Position numbers and translations under genes: made by a program | The notes under the pieces: model-generated | The model's input: only the letters and a program-made list of their open reading frames with translations | The model's database searches: none | What the model was told of the DNA's origin: nothing | From: Desulfatibacillum aliphaticivorans DSM 15576 | GTDB lineage: Bacteria > Desulfobacterota > Desulfobacteria > Desulfobacterales > Desulfatibacillaceae | Assembly: GCF_000429905.1 (NCBI RefSeq) | Contig: NZ_AUCT01000006.1 | Span: forward strand, 244,646 to 308,645 | Length of the DNA stretch: 64,000 bases | Direction: 5' to 3' | Part shown: positions 52,498 through 61,167 of the stretch, piece after piece | How positions within the stretch are numbered: position 1 is the stretch's first letter | Layout: each line of letters opens with the position of its first letter

Positions 52498-53703
52498 GTG
52501 AAAGACAATTTAAAACGATGCAGCAGATGCGTACTGCCCGAAACCCACGAGACCATCGTCTTTGACGGCGAAGGGGTCTGCAACGTGTGCCGGGGCCACG
52601 AGTACAAGCAGCAGAGCATAGACTGGGACGAAAAGAAAAAGGAACTGGACGCCCTGGTGGATCAGTATCGCGATCGATACGATTACGACTGCATTGTGCC
52701 GTACTCAGGCGGCAAGGACAGCACCTGGACCTTGTATTACCTGGTCAAGGAATACGGCCTCAAGCCCCTGGTGGTCTGCTTTGACCACGGATTTTACCGC
52801 CCCAATTTACTGGAAAACCGCCAGAGGATCTCCCGAATTCTGGGCGTGGATATGCATGTCTTCACCCCCAATTGGAAGGTGGTGCAGAAGCTCATGCTCC
52901 AGAGTTTTCTGGAAAAAGGCGATTTTTGCTGGCACTGCCACACGGGCATTTTCGCCTATCCCATGTGGGTGGCCATCCGCCACAACGTGCCTCTGGTTTT
53001 TTGGGGCGAGCCTTCCGCGGAGTATACGGCCTATTACAGCTATGATCAGCCTGAGGAAGTGGATGAGAAAAGGTTTAATCGATACATTAACCTGGGCGTC
53101 ACCTCCGAAGACATGTTCGTGCGCCTGGAAGGCGCCGTGGACGAACGGGACTTGCTCCCTTTCAAGTATCCGCCCCTGAAAATGCTGCGGAAAATCAATT
53201 ATCGCTCCGTGTGCCTGGGCTCTTTCGTTCCCTGGGACGTCAAGACCCAGTCCGCCGTCATCACCAATGAACTGGGCTGGAAAGGCGATCAGGTGGAAGG
53301 CGTTCCTCCTGGCTATGAATACGAAAAGATCGAATGTTACCTTCAGGGCGTGCGCGATTACATCAAGTACATCAAGCGCGGCTATTCCAGGGCTTCCCAT
53401 TTATGCTCCATCGATATTCGGAACCATCGGCTGAAACGGGAAAAAGCCATGGAAATCGTCAAGGAATACGAAGGCAAGCGGCCGCCCAGCCTGGACCTGT
53501 TTTTGGAGCACATCGGCCTGACAGAAGAAGAATTTCTGGACGTGGCCATGAGCCACATGGTGTCGCCATTTGAGTTTGACCCGGCGGAGACTCCCGAGGG
53601 CCGGAAGTCCCATGATTATGAGGTCTGGAGTCGGGACGGCGCCATGCCTCGGGACGAGGCTCAGGGCCAGTTGGATCGTTGGAAGAGAAGGAATCAACCT
53701 TAG
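52498..53703 (+). CDS. N-acetyl sugar amidotransferase (PseA/WbpG-like)
   Basis: 401 residues from a GTG start (GAGAGGA eight bases upstream). CSRCVLPETHETI near residue 7 and CNVC near 28 form a zinc site; the PP-loop YSGGKDSTW near 70 binds ATP, as in the ExsB/asparagine-synthase group. Known homologues WbpG, LegAM/PseA convert an acetamido group to acetamidino, using ammonia from HisH- and HisF-like partners. Those two partners are the next two genes here, an arrangement like wbpG-hisH2-hisF2. Confidence 0.93.
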   Translation: MKDNLKRCSRCVLPETHETIVFDGEGVCNVCRGHEYKQQSIDWDEKKKELDALVDQYRDRYDYDCIVPYSGGKDSTWTLYYLVKEYGLKPLVVCFDHGFYRPNLLENRQRISRILGVDMHVFTPNWKVVQKLMLQSFLEKGDFCWHCHTGIFAYPMWVAIRHNVPLVFWGEPSAEYTAYYSYDQPEEVDEKRFNRYINLGVTSEDMFVRLEGAVDERDLLPFKYPPLKMLRKINYRSVCLGSFVPWDVKTQSAVITNELGWKGDQVEGVPPGYEYEKIECYLQGVRDYIKYIKRGYSRASHLCSIDIRNHRLKREKAMEIVKEYEGKRPPSLDLFLEHIGLTEEEFLDVAMSHMVSPFEFDPAETPEGRKSHDYEVWSRDGAMPRDEAQGQLDRWKRRNQP

Positions 53704-53730
53704 ATGAAAAGGGAAAGCAACAGCCGTTAA

Positions 53731-54345
53731 ATGATCGGAATTGTAGACCATAGAATGGGCAATTTGCTCTCGGTGTATAACGCCTTTGAATACATGGGCG
53801 CGGACGTGGAGTTGTGCGGCGATCCTCGCGATCTGGAAGACGCGGACAAGATCGTGCTGCCCGGCGTGGGCGCTTTTCCCGACTGCATGAAGAACCTGAA
53901 GGAACTGGGTTTTCAGGAGGTTCTTAACCGCTTGGTTTTGGAGGAAAAAAGGCCTGTTTTGGGCATTTGCCTGGGCATGCAGGTTATGGCGGAATGGGGG
54001 GAGGAGTTCGGCGAACACCAAGGCTTGGGCTGGATCCCCGGCCGGGTGGTCAAGATTAAACCGGAGGATCCCGGACTGAAAGTCCCGCACGTGGGATGGA
54101 ACAACATCCAATATTCCGCCGATAGCCCCTTGTTGAAAGGTTTGCCCGAGTCGCCCGATTTTTACTTTGTGCACAGCTTTCATATGGAATGCACCGATCC
54201 CGCCCACGTGGATGCGTGGTGCGATTACGGCGGAAGGGTGACGGCCGCTGTGCGGCGGGACAATATTTTTGCAACCCAGTTTCACCCGGAAAAAAGCCAG
54301 GATTTCGGGCTGAAAATCATCGAGAATTTTTTGTCCTGGCATTGA
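53731..54345 (+). CDS. hisH: HisH-like glutaminase subunit of the sugar amidotransferase system
   Basis: 204 residues. Class I glutamine amidotransferase: nucleophile Cys near residue 80 in LGICLGMQVM, His near 185 in FHPEKSQ, Glu two residues later. It releases ammonia from glutamine and channels it to the HisF-like partner. Context next to the PseA-like gene, and absence of other his genes, indicates it serves sugar amidation and not histidine synthesis. A weak ribosome site precedes the ATG. Confidence 0.9.
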   Translation: MIGIVDHRMGNLLSVYNAFEYMGADVELCGDPRDLEDADKIVLPGVGAFPDCMKNLKELGFQEVLNRLVLEEKRPVLGICLGMQVMAEWGEEFGEHQGLGWIPGRVVKIKPEDPGLKVPHVGWNNIQYSADSPLLKGLPESPDFYFVHSFHMECTDPAHVDAWCDYGGRVTAAVRRDNIFATQFHPEKSQDFGLKIIENFLSWH

Positions 54346-54389
54346 TGGAAATTGGGGGATAGCCCCCACGTTGTGAGGTAGGAGAAGGG

Positions 54390-55178
54390 ATGCTCAAGAA
54401 ACGCCTCATACCCAAGCTGCAAATGCGGGCGGCCAGTTTTGGCAAGACCAAGCGTATGGTGCTGGTCACGACCGTTGGGTTCGGCCCCAGCACGGAGATC
54501 GGCGATCCCGTGTCTCAGGCCAAGATCTATCAGGCTCAGGCGGCGGACGAACTCGTCTTTCTGGACCTTGACGCTTCCATCGAACACCGTGACGCCCTTA
54601 CGGACATCATCGCCAAGGCCGCCGAAGAAATCTTCATGCCCATCACCGTGGGCGGCGGTGTGCGCTCCGTGGAAGACTGCCGCAGGCTGCTCAACCATGG
54701 CGCGGACAAGGTCAGCATCAACACCGGCGCCGTGGAAATTCCCGAGCTTATCAACCAGGGCTCGGACATGTTCGGCGCCCAGTGCACCGTCGTTTCCATT
54801 GATTATAAAAAGCATCCGAACGGAGCTTACGAGGTTTTCACCCGGGGCGGCAAGTCTTCCACGGGCCTGGATCCCGTCGCCTGGGCGGTTGAAGCTCAAC
54901 ACCGCGGAGCGGGCGAAATTTTGCTTACGTCCATCGACAGGGACGGAACCCGCAAAGGCCTGGACCTGGAACTTACGGCCAAAGTCGCCGGGGCCGTGGA
55001 CATTCCGGTAATTACCTCGGGCGGCTGCGGCCTTGCCAGTCATTTTGTGGACGGCTTTCTTGTGGGCAAGGCGCATGCGGTTTCCGCAGGCACGTATTTT
55101 TGCTTTAAAGACGAAAATCCCATGCAAACCCGCTCCCGGATCAGCAACGCCGGCATACCCATCCGGCTGCATACGTGA
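54390..55178 (+). CDS. hisF: HisF-like synthase subunit, catalytic Asp region replaced
   Basis: 262 residues, TIM barrel of the HisF family: ADELVFLDLDASIEHRD near 50, MPITVGGGVRSVEDC near 80, STGLDPVAWAVEAQHRGAGE near 155, LTSIDRDGTRKGLDLEL near 176, ITSGGCG near 211. The first strand reads IPKLQMRAASFGKT where canonical HisF has CLDVKDGRVVKG, so the N-terminal catalytic Asp is absent. This supports a role as ammonia channel or partner for the PseA-like enzyme. GTAGGAGAAGGG precedes the ATG. Confidence 0.9.
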   Translation: MLKKRLIPKLQMRAASFGKTKRMVLVTTVGFGPSTEIGDPVSQAKIYQAQAADELVFLDLDASIEHRDALTDIIAKAAEEIFMPITVGGGVRSVEDCRRLLNHGADKVSINTGAVEIPELINQGSDMFGAQCTVVSIDYKKHPNGAYEVFTRGGKSSTGLDPVAWAVEAQHRGAGEILLTSIDRDGTRKGLDLELTAKVAGAVDIPVITSGGCGLASHFVDGFLVGKAHAVSAGTYFCFKDENPMQTRSRISNAGIPIRLHT

Positions 55179-55185
55179 GGAAGCC

Positions 55186-56205
55186 ATGAAGCTGAATAAC
55201 ATCAAAACAGTTTACCTGATGGGCGGCGGCGGAACCATGCTGGGCTTCGCCAAGGAGCTTCAAGCCCGAAAGTATGAGGTTGTGGTTTTTACAAGCCCCC
55301 GGCACTCCACGGAAATCATGCCGGGCGGCGCTACTCTGGCCAGGGAACTGGACGGCGCTGCAATCCCCTGGCGCATGCCCGAAGACGTCAATTCGGACTC
55401 CGTGTTTCTGGAAGGCGCGACCAGCCTGACCATGGGCATAGGCTTTGGCGAGGTTTGGACCTTCGCCCGAAAAACCATCGACCGCTTTGAGGGTAAATTG
55501 TTCGACTTCATGGGCATTCCCTTGCCAAGGTATCGCGGCGGCGCCCATTACACCTGGCAGATACTCCGGCAAAACCGCCTGGGCGCGTGCAACATCCAGG
55601 TGATCAACGAATTCATGGTCCAGGGGGAGTTCGACTCTGGCGAAATCGTCTTTTCTCGGGAATACCGGTTTCCCGATTCCGCCCGCATTCCCCAGGATTA
55701 TTTTGACGCCGCCCATAAGCAAGAAGTGGATTTTCTCAAAGAATTCATGGACAGGGCGGAGCAGGGCGAGGACTTTATTCTGTCCCCGGTTCCTGAACAA
55801 TATTCCATATACTTCCCAAGGCTTAACACCATCAAACAAGGCTGGGTCGACTGGTCCTGGGGAACAAAGGATCTGGAGTTGTTCATCAACGCCTTTGACG
55901 ATCCCTACGCCGGCGCCTCCACCGAACTGGACGGTCAACTGGTGCGCTTGAAACAAGCCAGGGTCGAAACCCTGGACGGCCCGTTCCATCCGTTTATGAC
56001 CGGGCTGGTGTATCGGATCAATTCCACCGGGGTGTACATTGCAACGCCCCAGGGAAGCCTGATTGTAGGCCGGGTTCTGGACGAAGCGGGCCAGGATATG
56101 ACCGCCGCCGTAAAAACCGGACAACGATTTTTTACGCCCATGGCAAGGCTGGAAGCCGCCATGACCTTTCACGCCCAATACGACGCCAAGGGAGCAAAAG
56201 CATGA
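55186..56205 (+). CDS. Formyltransferase-like protein with degenerate catalytic motif
   Basis: 339 residues from the ATG at 55186 (GAGGAAGCC upstream). The fold resembles the FMT family, with a GxGGxxLGFAKEL start and a C-terminal domain like formyltransferase C. At the active site the usual Asn-x-His before the SLLP-type loop reads FDFMGIPLPRYRGG, so Asn and His are replaced by Asp and Met; the later Asp is kept (GEFDSGEIV). It may bind an amino sugar without formylating it, or catalyse a different acyl transfer. Overlaps the next gene by four bases. Confidence 0.78.
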   Translation: MKLNNIKTVYLMGGGGTMLGFAKELQARKYEVVVFTSPRHSTEIMPGGATLARELDGAAIPWRMPEDVNSDSVFLEGATSLTMGIGFGEVWTFARKTIDRFEGKLFDFMGIPLPRYRGGAHYTWQILRQNRLGACNIQVINEFMVQGEFDSGEIVFSREYRFPDSARIPQDYFDAAHKQEVDFLKEFMDRAEQGEDFILSPVPEQYSIYFPRLNTIKQGWVDWSWGTKDLELFINAFDDPYAGASTELDGQLVRLKQARVETLDGPFHPFMTGLVYRINSTGVYIATPQGSLIVGRVLDEAGQDMTAAVKTGQRFFTPMARLEAAMTFHAQYDAKGAKA

Positions 56206-56783
56206 ACCGCATACCCAAGTTCGTTAAAGGAAACAAAATTTATCTGCGCGAAGTCCGGGAGTCGGACGTAAACGAAAACTATTACAGGTGGATGAACGAC
56301 TACGAGATCACGCGGTTTTTGGAGGTTCGGTACGTTCCTCACTCCTTGGAGCAGATTGCGGCTTATGTGCGCTCCCTGGACGGCAACCGGGATGAAATTT
56401 TCCTGGCCATTTGCGACCAGGAGAACGACCGTCACATAGGCAACATCAAGCTGGGGCCCATCAACTGGATACACGGGTTCGGCGACATCAGCCTGGTCAT
56501 CGGCGAAAAAGGCTATTGGGGCAAAGGCATTGGCGCGGAAGCCATTTCACTCGTTTCCGCCTACGCTTTCAACGTCCTGAACCTGAACAAGGTCAAGGCA
56601 GGCTGTTACGCGGACAACAAAGGATCGGAAAAAGCCTTTATTAAGGCGGGGTTCTCCCGCGAAGGCGTTCTTAAAAGCCAATGGCGCATGGAAGGCGGGT
56701 TTCAGGACGAAATCCTTCTGGGCTTGTGGGTGCGGGACTGGATAGCCATGCAAAACCCCAATGCAGGTTGCTGCCATGTCTGA
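56202..56783 (+). CDS. GNAT acetyltransferase, RimJ/RimL-like (candidate PseH)
   Basis: 193 residues. GNAT core with GYWGKGIGAEAISLVSAYAF (acetyl-CoA loop) near residue 108 and NKGSEKAFIKAGF near 142. In pseudaminic synthesis PseH acetylates the C4 amine made by PseC; this and the similar gene at 58202 are the only candidates in the cluster. The start overlaps the upstream stop by four bases, the stop overlaps the DUF4910 gene by eight. Confidence 0.88.
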   Translation: MNRIPKFVKGNKIYLREVRESDVNENYYRWMNDYEITRFLEVRYVPHSLEQIAAYVRSLDGNRDEIFLAICDQENDRHIGNIKLGPINWIHGFGDISLVIGEKGYWGKGIGAEAISLVSAYAFNVLNLNKVKAGCYADNKGSEKAFIKAGFSREGVLKSQWRMEGGFQDEILLGLWVRDWIAMQNPNAGCCHV

Positions 56784-58209
56784 TCAATATAAATTCGATT
56801 TTAAGCCTTCCTTTGACTTGGCCATGAGGGGAGGGGACTGGTCCCACGACTCCGAGGTTTGCAAGGTCATGGAAATCTGCCGGGATCTCCATATGCTTGA
56901 TCGAACCCTTGTTTCCGACGACTACGACAAGGCATTGGATTACTTGGGGAATGTCATGCCCATGAAGGTCCACGCCGTAGAGAGCGGAACCGAGGTTTTC
57001 ACCTGGACCATTCCCAAAAAATGGGTGGTGCGGGAGGCGTATATAAAGGATGCTTCGGGCGAAAAAATCGCCGACTTCTCCCGCCATCCCCTGCATCTGG
57101 CTTCCTATTCAGCGCCGTTCAAAGGAACCCTGAGCAAGGAGGATTTGCTTCAGCATGTGACGACAAATCCGGATCGTCCCGCAGCCATTCCTTACGCGTA
57201 TCATTATTATAAGGCGGACTGGAGCTTTTGCCTGCCTCATAAGGTTGTCAAGGACCTGGGCGAGGGTCCGTTTGAAGTGGTTGTGGATACGGCTCTGGAG
57301 CTCGGCGCCATGAAGGTTGGCGAATGGGTTGTTCCCGGAAACTCCCCCGATTCCATTTTGTTCTCAGCCCATCTATGCCACCCCGGTCAGGTGAACGACG
57401 GGCTGGCGGGCGTCGCCTTAGGCCTGGTGCTCATGCAATGGCTGGCGCAACAGCCCAACCTCCATTACACGTACCGTTTGATCGCCCATCCCGAGAACAT
57501 CGGCTCCCTGTGCTATTTTTACAAAAACCCGGCTTTGATTCCCGTCATCAAAGGGGCGGTTTTTCTCGAAATGGTGGGGAACAAAAATCATTTTAAAATT
57601 CAGCGCTCCCGCCAGGGGGATTCCTTTGTGGACCAGCTCATGGAACTGGCCGTGGTAGAGGTCAGGAAGCCTTACGGCGTGGGGCCGTTCCGCAAGGTCA
57701 TCTGCAATGACGAAATAAACATCAACGGTCCGGGCATAAACATCCCCTGCATTTCCCTCACCCGGTGGCCGTATCCGGAATATCACACCAGCGACGACTC
57801 GCCGGACATCATCAGCATGGAGATGATCAAGGAAACCCTGGACGTGTGCAAACGCTTCATCAAAATGACGGAGTCCAATTGGCGACCCGTGCGCAAGTAC
57901 ACGGGCAACCTCTTTTTATCAAAATACGATTTGTACGAAGACCTGAACAAGGACGACACCATCGAACAGATTCTGCTGGCTTTCGAAGGCGATAAAACAG
58001 TCCTGGAGATCAGCCGGGACCTGGGCCTGAGTTTCGACCGCACGGCCGATCACGCCCGCCGTTTTCATGAAAAAGGGCTGGTTGATCTAAATTACGGCCA
58101 TGGGGATGAACAGGCCTGTCGCTGCGGCGATCTTTCCAAAACCGCATTAAATTGGGGAAGCATATTTCATAACGGCGACAAGGGCTCCCAAGGAGAGGAA
58201 AATGGATAA
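56776..58209 (+). CDS. DUF4910 aminopeptidase-like protein with C-terminal winged helix
   Basis: 477 residues from the ATG at 56776 (AGG eight bases upstream). Residues ~40-180 resemble DUF2172 and ~185-370 the DUF4910 zinc-peptidase-like fold (M28 relatives): LFSAHLCHPGQVNDGLAG near 197 gives HxxH and Asp candidate metal ligands, AHPENIGSLCYF near 237 a Glu, and EYHTSDDSPDI near 335 a His. The last ~80 residues look like a winged helix (TVLEISRDLGLSFDRTADHA). Such proteins recur in surface-sugar clusters but their reaction is unknown; deacylation of the sugar is a possible role. Confidence 0.82.
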   Translation: MSDQYKFDFKPSFDLAMRGGDWSHDSEVCKVMEICRDLHMLDRTLVSDDYDKALDYLGNVMPMKVHAVESGTEVFTWTIPKKWVVREAYIKDASGEKIADFSRHPLHLASYSAPFKGTLSKEDLLQHVTTNPDRPAAIPYAYHYYKADWSFCLPHKVVKDLGEGPFEVVVDTALELGAMKVGEWVVPGNSPDSILFSAHLCHPGQVNDGLAGVALGLVLMQWLAQQPNLHYTYRLIAHPENIGSLCYFYKNPALIPVIKGAVFLEMVGNKNHFKIQRSRQGDSFVDQLMELAVVEVRKPYGVGPFRKVICNDEININGPGINIPCISLTRWPYPEYHTSDDSPDIISMEMIKETLDVCKRFIKMTESNWRPVRKYTGNLFLSKYDLYEDLNKDDTIEQILLAFEGDKTVLEISRDLGLSFDRTADHARRFHEKGLVDLNYGHGDEQACRCGDLSKTALNWGSIFHNGDKGSQGEENG

Positions 58210-58774
58210 CGCACCCGTCATAATGCGCCTGGGCGGATATGGGCTGAGAAAACTGATGCCGGAAGATGCCAACGCACGATATCTTGGATGGATTTCCGAT
58301 CCCGAGGTAAACGCCTTTCTTACGGTGGGTAAATTCCCCTGCACTCTGGAGGACTTGTCCGAGTACGTCTCCCGCTTCCATGGCTCCATTTCCGGCGCGG
58401 CCTTCGCCATTGTTAATCAGGAAGATCGGAACAAGCACATCGGCAATGTCACCCTGAACGCCATCAATTGGATCAGCGGTACGGCGGACATCGGCCTGAT
58501 GATCGGCTCCAAGAAGCACGCCCGCCCCGCCTGCGCCCACGCGGTCCTTTCTCTTATTGTGCCCTACGCCTTTGACGTCTTGGGCCTTCGGCGTTTGTAC
58601 ATGGGCGTTTTGGAAGGCAACATCGCATGCCTGGAGGGCGCCCGGCGCCTCCAGATGAAGGAGGAAGGCCGCTGGCGGGAGCAATCCCTGGTTTATGGAG
58701 AGTATCAGGACGAAATCTGGTTCGGGGTTTTAAAATCCGATAGGGACTCCCTGAATTTTTGGAGACAGCCATGA
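58202..58774 (+). CDS. Second GNAT acetyltransferase
   Basis: 190 residues, RimJ-like GNAT: LRKLMPEDANARYLGWISDP start, ADIGLMIGSKKHARPAC near 98 and the LEGNIACLEGARRLQMKEEG segment near 138. The acetyl-CoA loop differs from the usual RxxGxG/A (KKHARPACAHAV), so activity may differ from the first copy. It overlaps neighbours by eight bases upstream and four downstream. Either it or the gene at 56202 would be PseH, the other acetylating a second amine. Confidence 0.85.
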   Translation: MDNAPVIMRLGGYGLRKLMPEDANARYLGWISDPEVNAFLTVGKFPCTLEDLSEYVSRFHGSISGAAFAIVNQEDRNKHIGNVTLNAINWISGTADIGLMIGSKKHARPACAHAVLSLIVPYAFDVLGLRRLYMGVLEGNIACLEGARRLQMKEEGRWREQSLVYGEYQDEIWFGVLKSDRDSLNFWRQP

Positions 58775-61167
58775 AAAACACCCACGAATATCCCACGGTT
58801 TTGAGCGTGGTCACGGTTCCGGACAGGTACGACTTTCCCTCATGGGGAGAGCCCGTGCTGGAGTTGAGGCTTCATCATCCGGGAGATCCCGGGCATGATG
58901 TCAATCTTGGCAAGATTATCGCCATCCGGGAAGGGGATCGAATCAAGTTTGATTTAAGGCATGTCAGGGCGGAATGGATTTTATTCGTCGGAAAGTCGGA
59001 AATCCTGGATCTCCAAGGCCTGGACAAGGCCGTGGACCTGTTAAAGACCGCCAAAAAGACGCCCTTGCTGGCCACCGTAAAAAAACGCCTGCCGGCCCGC
59101 ATTTTAAGCCGATATGAATGGGCGGGAACCCGGGATGTATACGATCATCCGGACGAGCACATTTCCACGGTTATCACGCAAGAGCCCAGGCTGATTCCCA
59201 GGGCTGAGTTCTCCAAGAAAAAACTCAGCCTTTTGACGTCCGACGCAATGGAAAATGTTTTTCATATTCAGGGCTTGCCGCCGGCCATCAAACTTAAACT
59301 GGCGCCTGTCGCGCTTTCCGTTCCTCCTGAGGAAAGGCCCGATCCCCCGGAAAAGCCTTCGTACCTGGACATGTTCAAGTACGGGCATCAAAAGTATTAT
59401 GACGACACCCGCTTTGGCCCCCGTTTTGTGTGGCCGCCTTCCATGTATCTGTTAATCAGAAAGGCCCATATTCCCGGAATAATAGAAGGCATGAAACAGG
59501 GCCTGGGCAATACGGAAATCCTCTCCTACGCCTTTAATTACCTGACTCTGACGGGGGATTTCGAAACGGCTGAAAAACTGATTCCCCTTGTGCCGGAGCA
59601 ATGGTTTGTGCAAAGCCCGGGCCTGGCCCAGGTGTGCGGCGCCGTTCTGACCATGCGGGGCAGGCTGGAAGAGGCCATGGAGTACTATGAAAAGGCCAGG
59701 GAGCTGGATAAGGACGACGCCGAAGCTTTGTTTAACCTGGGCAAGATGTATCTGGTGAACGGCCGGCGCGAAAGAGCCCGGGAATCCTTTGACAACGCCC
59801 TCAAGGCCAAAAATCTGGATGACAACGTACGCTCAGGCATCGACTTTTTCCTCATGAGCATGGAAGCCACGGAGGAGAAGCCCATCACGCTCAGCCTGTG
59901 CATGATCGTCCGGGACGAGGAGGAATCCCTGCCAAGGGCTTTGCAGTCCGTTTTCGGCCTTGTTGATGAAGTGGTGGTCGTGGACACAGGCTCTACGGAC
60001 AATACCAAGGAAACAGCCGCCGGCATGGGCGCCAGGGTTTACGATTTCGCCTGGAAGGACGATTTTTCCGCGGCCCGGAATTTCGCCATGGATCAGGCGA
60101 CAGGGGACTATGTATTCTTTCTGGATGCCGACGAGCAATTGTCCCCGTTTCACAGGATCAATCTCCTTTTCCTGAAAGCCCTTTTGTCCGAAAAGACGCC
60201 CGTGGCCTACGAGCTGCCTATAGGCAGGACCGATGTGACCACCGACTGGCTGATTATCTCCGGCCTGCCGGATAACTTTATTCCCCAGACCTCCGCCATC
60301 CGGATTTTTCCCCGCACGCCGGACATCCGGTTCCGGGGCAGGGCGGCCGAGACCGTGGCCGACTCATTGAACGCCTTGCAGATTAAGGTGAAAAGCGTTC
60401 CGCCGGGGCAATTGGACATCATCCACGATGAATACGGCCGGGAGCGCAGGGTGCTGAGGAAAGAGGCCGCCTATCTGGCCGAAGAGAATCCCTCCCTGGC
60501 AACGGTCACCACGGCGGTGCAGGATTTTTCCTCTATAGGAGACGAACAAAAAAGCCTGCATTGGCTTAAAATGCTTAATCAACAGCATCCCACCGATTCG
60601 GATAACTGGCGGCTGGTCCTGCGGCTGGCTTTGATGATGGAGGATACGGACCCGGAATTCGCCCGGAAAAATTATACCGGAATGCTGGATCGCGGCTGCA
60701 AAGCTCCTGCGGTGTTGAACGCCTACGCATCCTTTTTAATAAGGAACAATGAGTTTGAAACCCTGGCTGCATTGAATTTGGATTCGGACGAAGGGTTTGA
60801 AAACGATGCGGAGGAAAAGGCGTTCTTCGTCCACAAAGCCCTGGCTTGCTTGAGCGCCCAGGATGTGGATGAAGCCGCGGACCTGCTCCAAAAGGTCCTG
60901 GAGCGGGACATGAGCTTTTTGCTCGCCCAGGCGGCGCGGTTTTTCATTTTATCGGCCTTGGGCGTCGTTCACGGCGCCCTGGGGTGCCTGGAGGACCTGG
61001 GATACCTGGTCAAGGGCGACAAGGAAGCCGCATTCGAACCGGGTATGGATTTTATGGCCAAGGTGGAGACCGTGGCGCAAGCCATGGAAAAAACGGGACA
61101 ACTGGAGGAACGCTTTCTTTTGCTGAACGGCGCGGTCTGCCTGGTTTCCGGTCAGGAGGAATCATGA
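58771..61167 (+). CDS. Glycosyltransferase family 2 with flanking TPR segments
   Basis: 798 residues from the ATG at 58771 (overlaps the upstream stop by four bases). Residues ~1-190 are an N-terminal domain not recognised; ~285-360 are TPR repeats (AMEYYEKARELDKDDAEALF); ~372-560 are GT2: TLSLCMIVRDEEESLPRALQ, VDTGSTDNTKETA near 406, FAWKDDFSAARNFAMD, and FLDADEQLSP near 449 (the DxD-type motif). The C-terminal ~230 residues are more TPR-like helices. GT2-TPR proteins of this kind often glycosylate proteins; flagellin is the evident candidate. Confidence 0.88.
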   Translation: MKNTHEYPTVLSVVTVPDRYDFPSWGEPVLELRLHHPGDPGHDVNLGKIIAIREGDRIKFDLRHVRAEWILFVGKSEILDLQGLDKAVDLLKTAKKTPLLATVKKRLPARILSRYEWAGTRDVYDHPDEHISTVITQEPRLIPRAEFSKKKLSLLTSDAMENVFHIQGLPPAIKLKLAPVALSVPPEERPDPPEKPSYLDMFKYGHQKYYDDTRFGPRFVWPPSMYLLIRKAHIPGIIEGMKQGLGNTEILSYAFNYLTLTGDFETAEKLIPLVPEQWFVQSPGLAQVCGAVLTMRGRLEEAMEYYEKARELDKDDAEALFNLGKMYLVNGRRERARESFDNALKAKNLDDNVRSGIDFFLMSMEATEEKPITLSLCMIVRDEEESLPRALQSVFGLVDEVVVVDTGSTDNTKETAAGMGARVYDFAWKDDFSAARNFAMDQATGDYVFFLDADEQLSPFHRINLLFLKALLSEKTPVAYELPIGRTDVTTDWLIISGLPDNFIPQTSAIRIFPRTPDIRFRGRAAETVADSLNALQIKVKSVPPGQLDIIHDEYGRERRVLRKEAAYLAEENPSLATVTTAVQDFSSIGDEQKSLHWLKMLNQQHPTDSDNWRLVLRLALMMEDTDPEFARKNYTGMLDRGCKAPAVLNAYASFLIRNNEFETLAALNLDSDEGFENDAEEKAFFVHKALACLSAQDVDEAADLLQKVLERDMSFLLAQAARFFILSALGVVHGALGCLEDLGYLVKGDKEAAFEPGMDFMAKVETVAQAMEKTGQLEERFLLLNGAVCLVSGQEES

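Noticed and set aside
53731..55178. Histidine biosynthesis genes
   Set aside because: No other his gene nearby, HisF-like barrel lacks the N-terminal catalytic Asp, and both follow a PseA/WbpG-like gene; assigned to sugar amidation.
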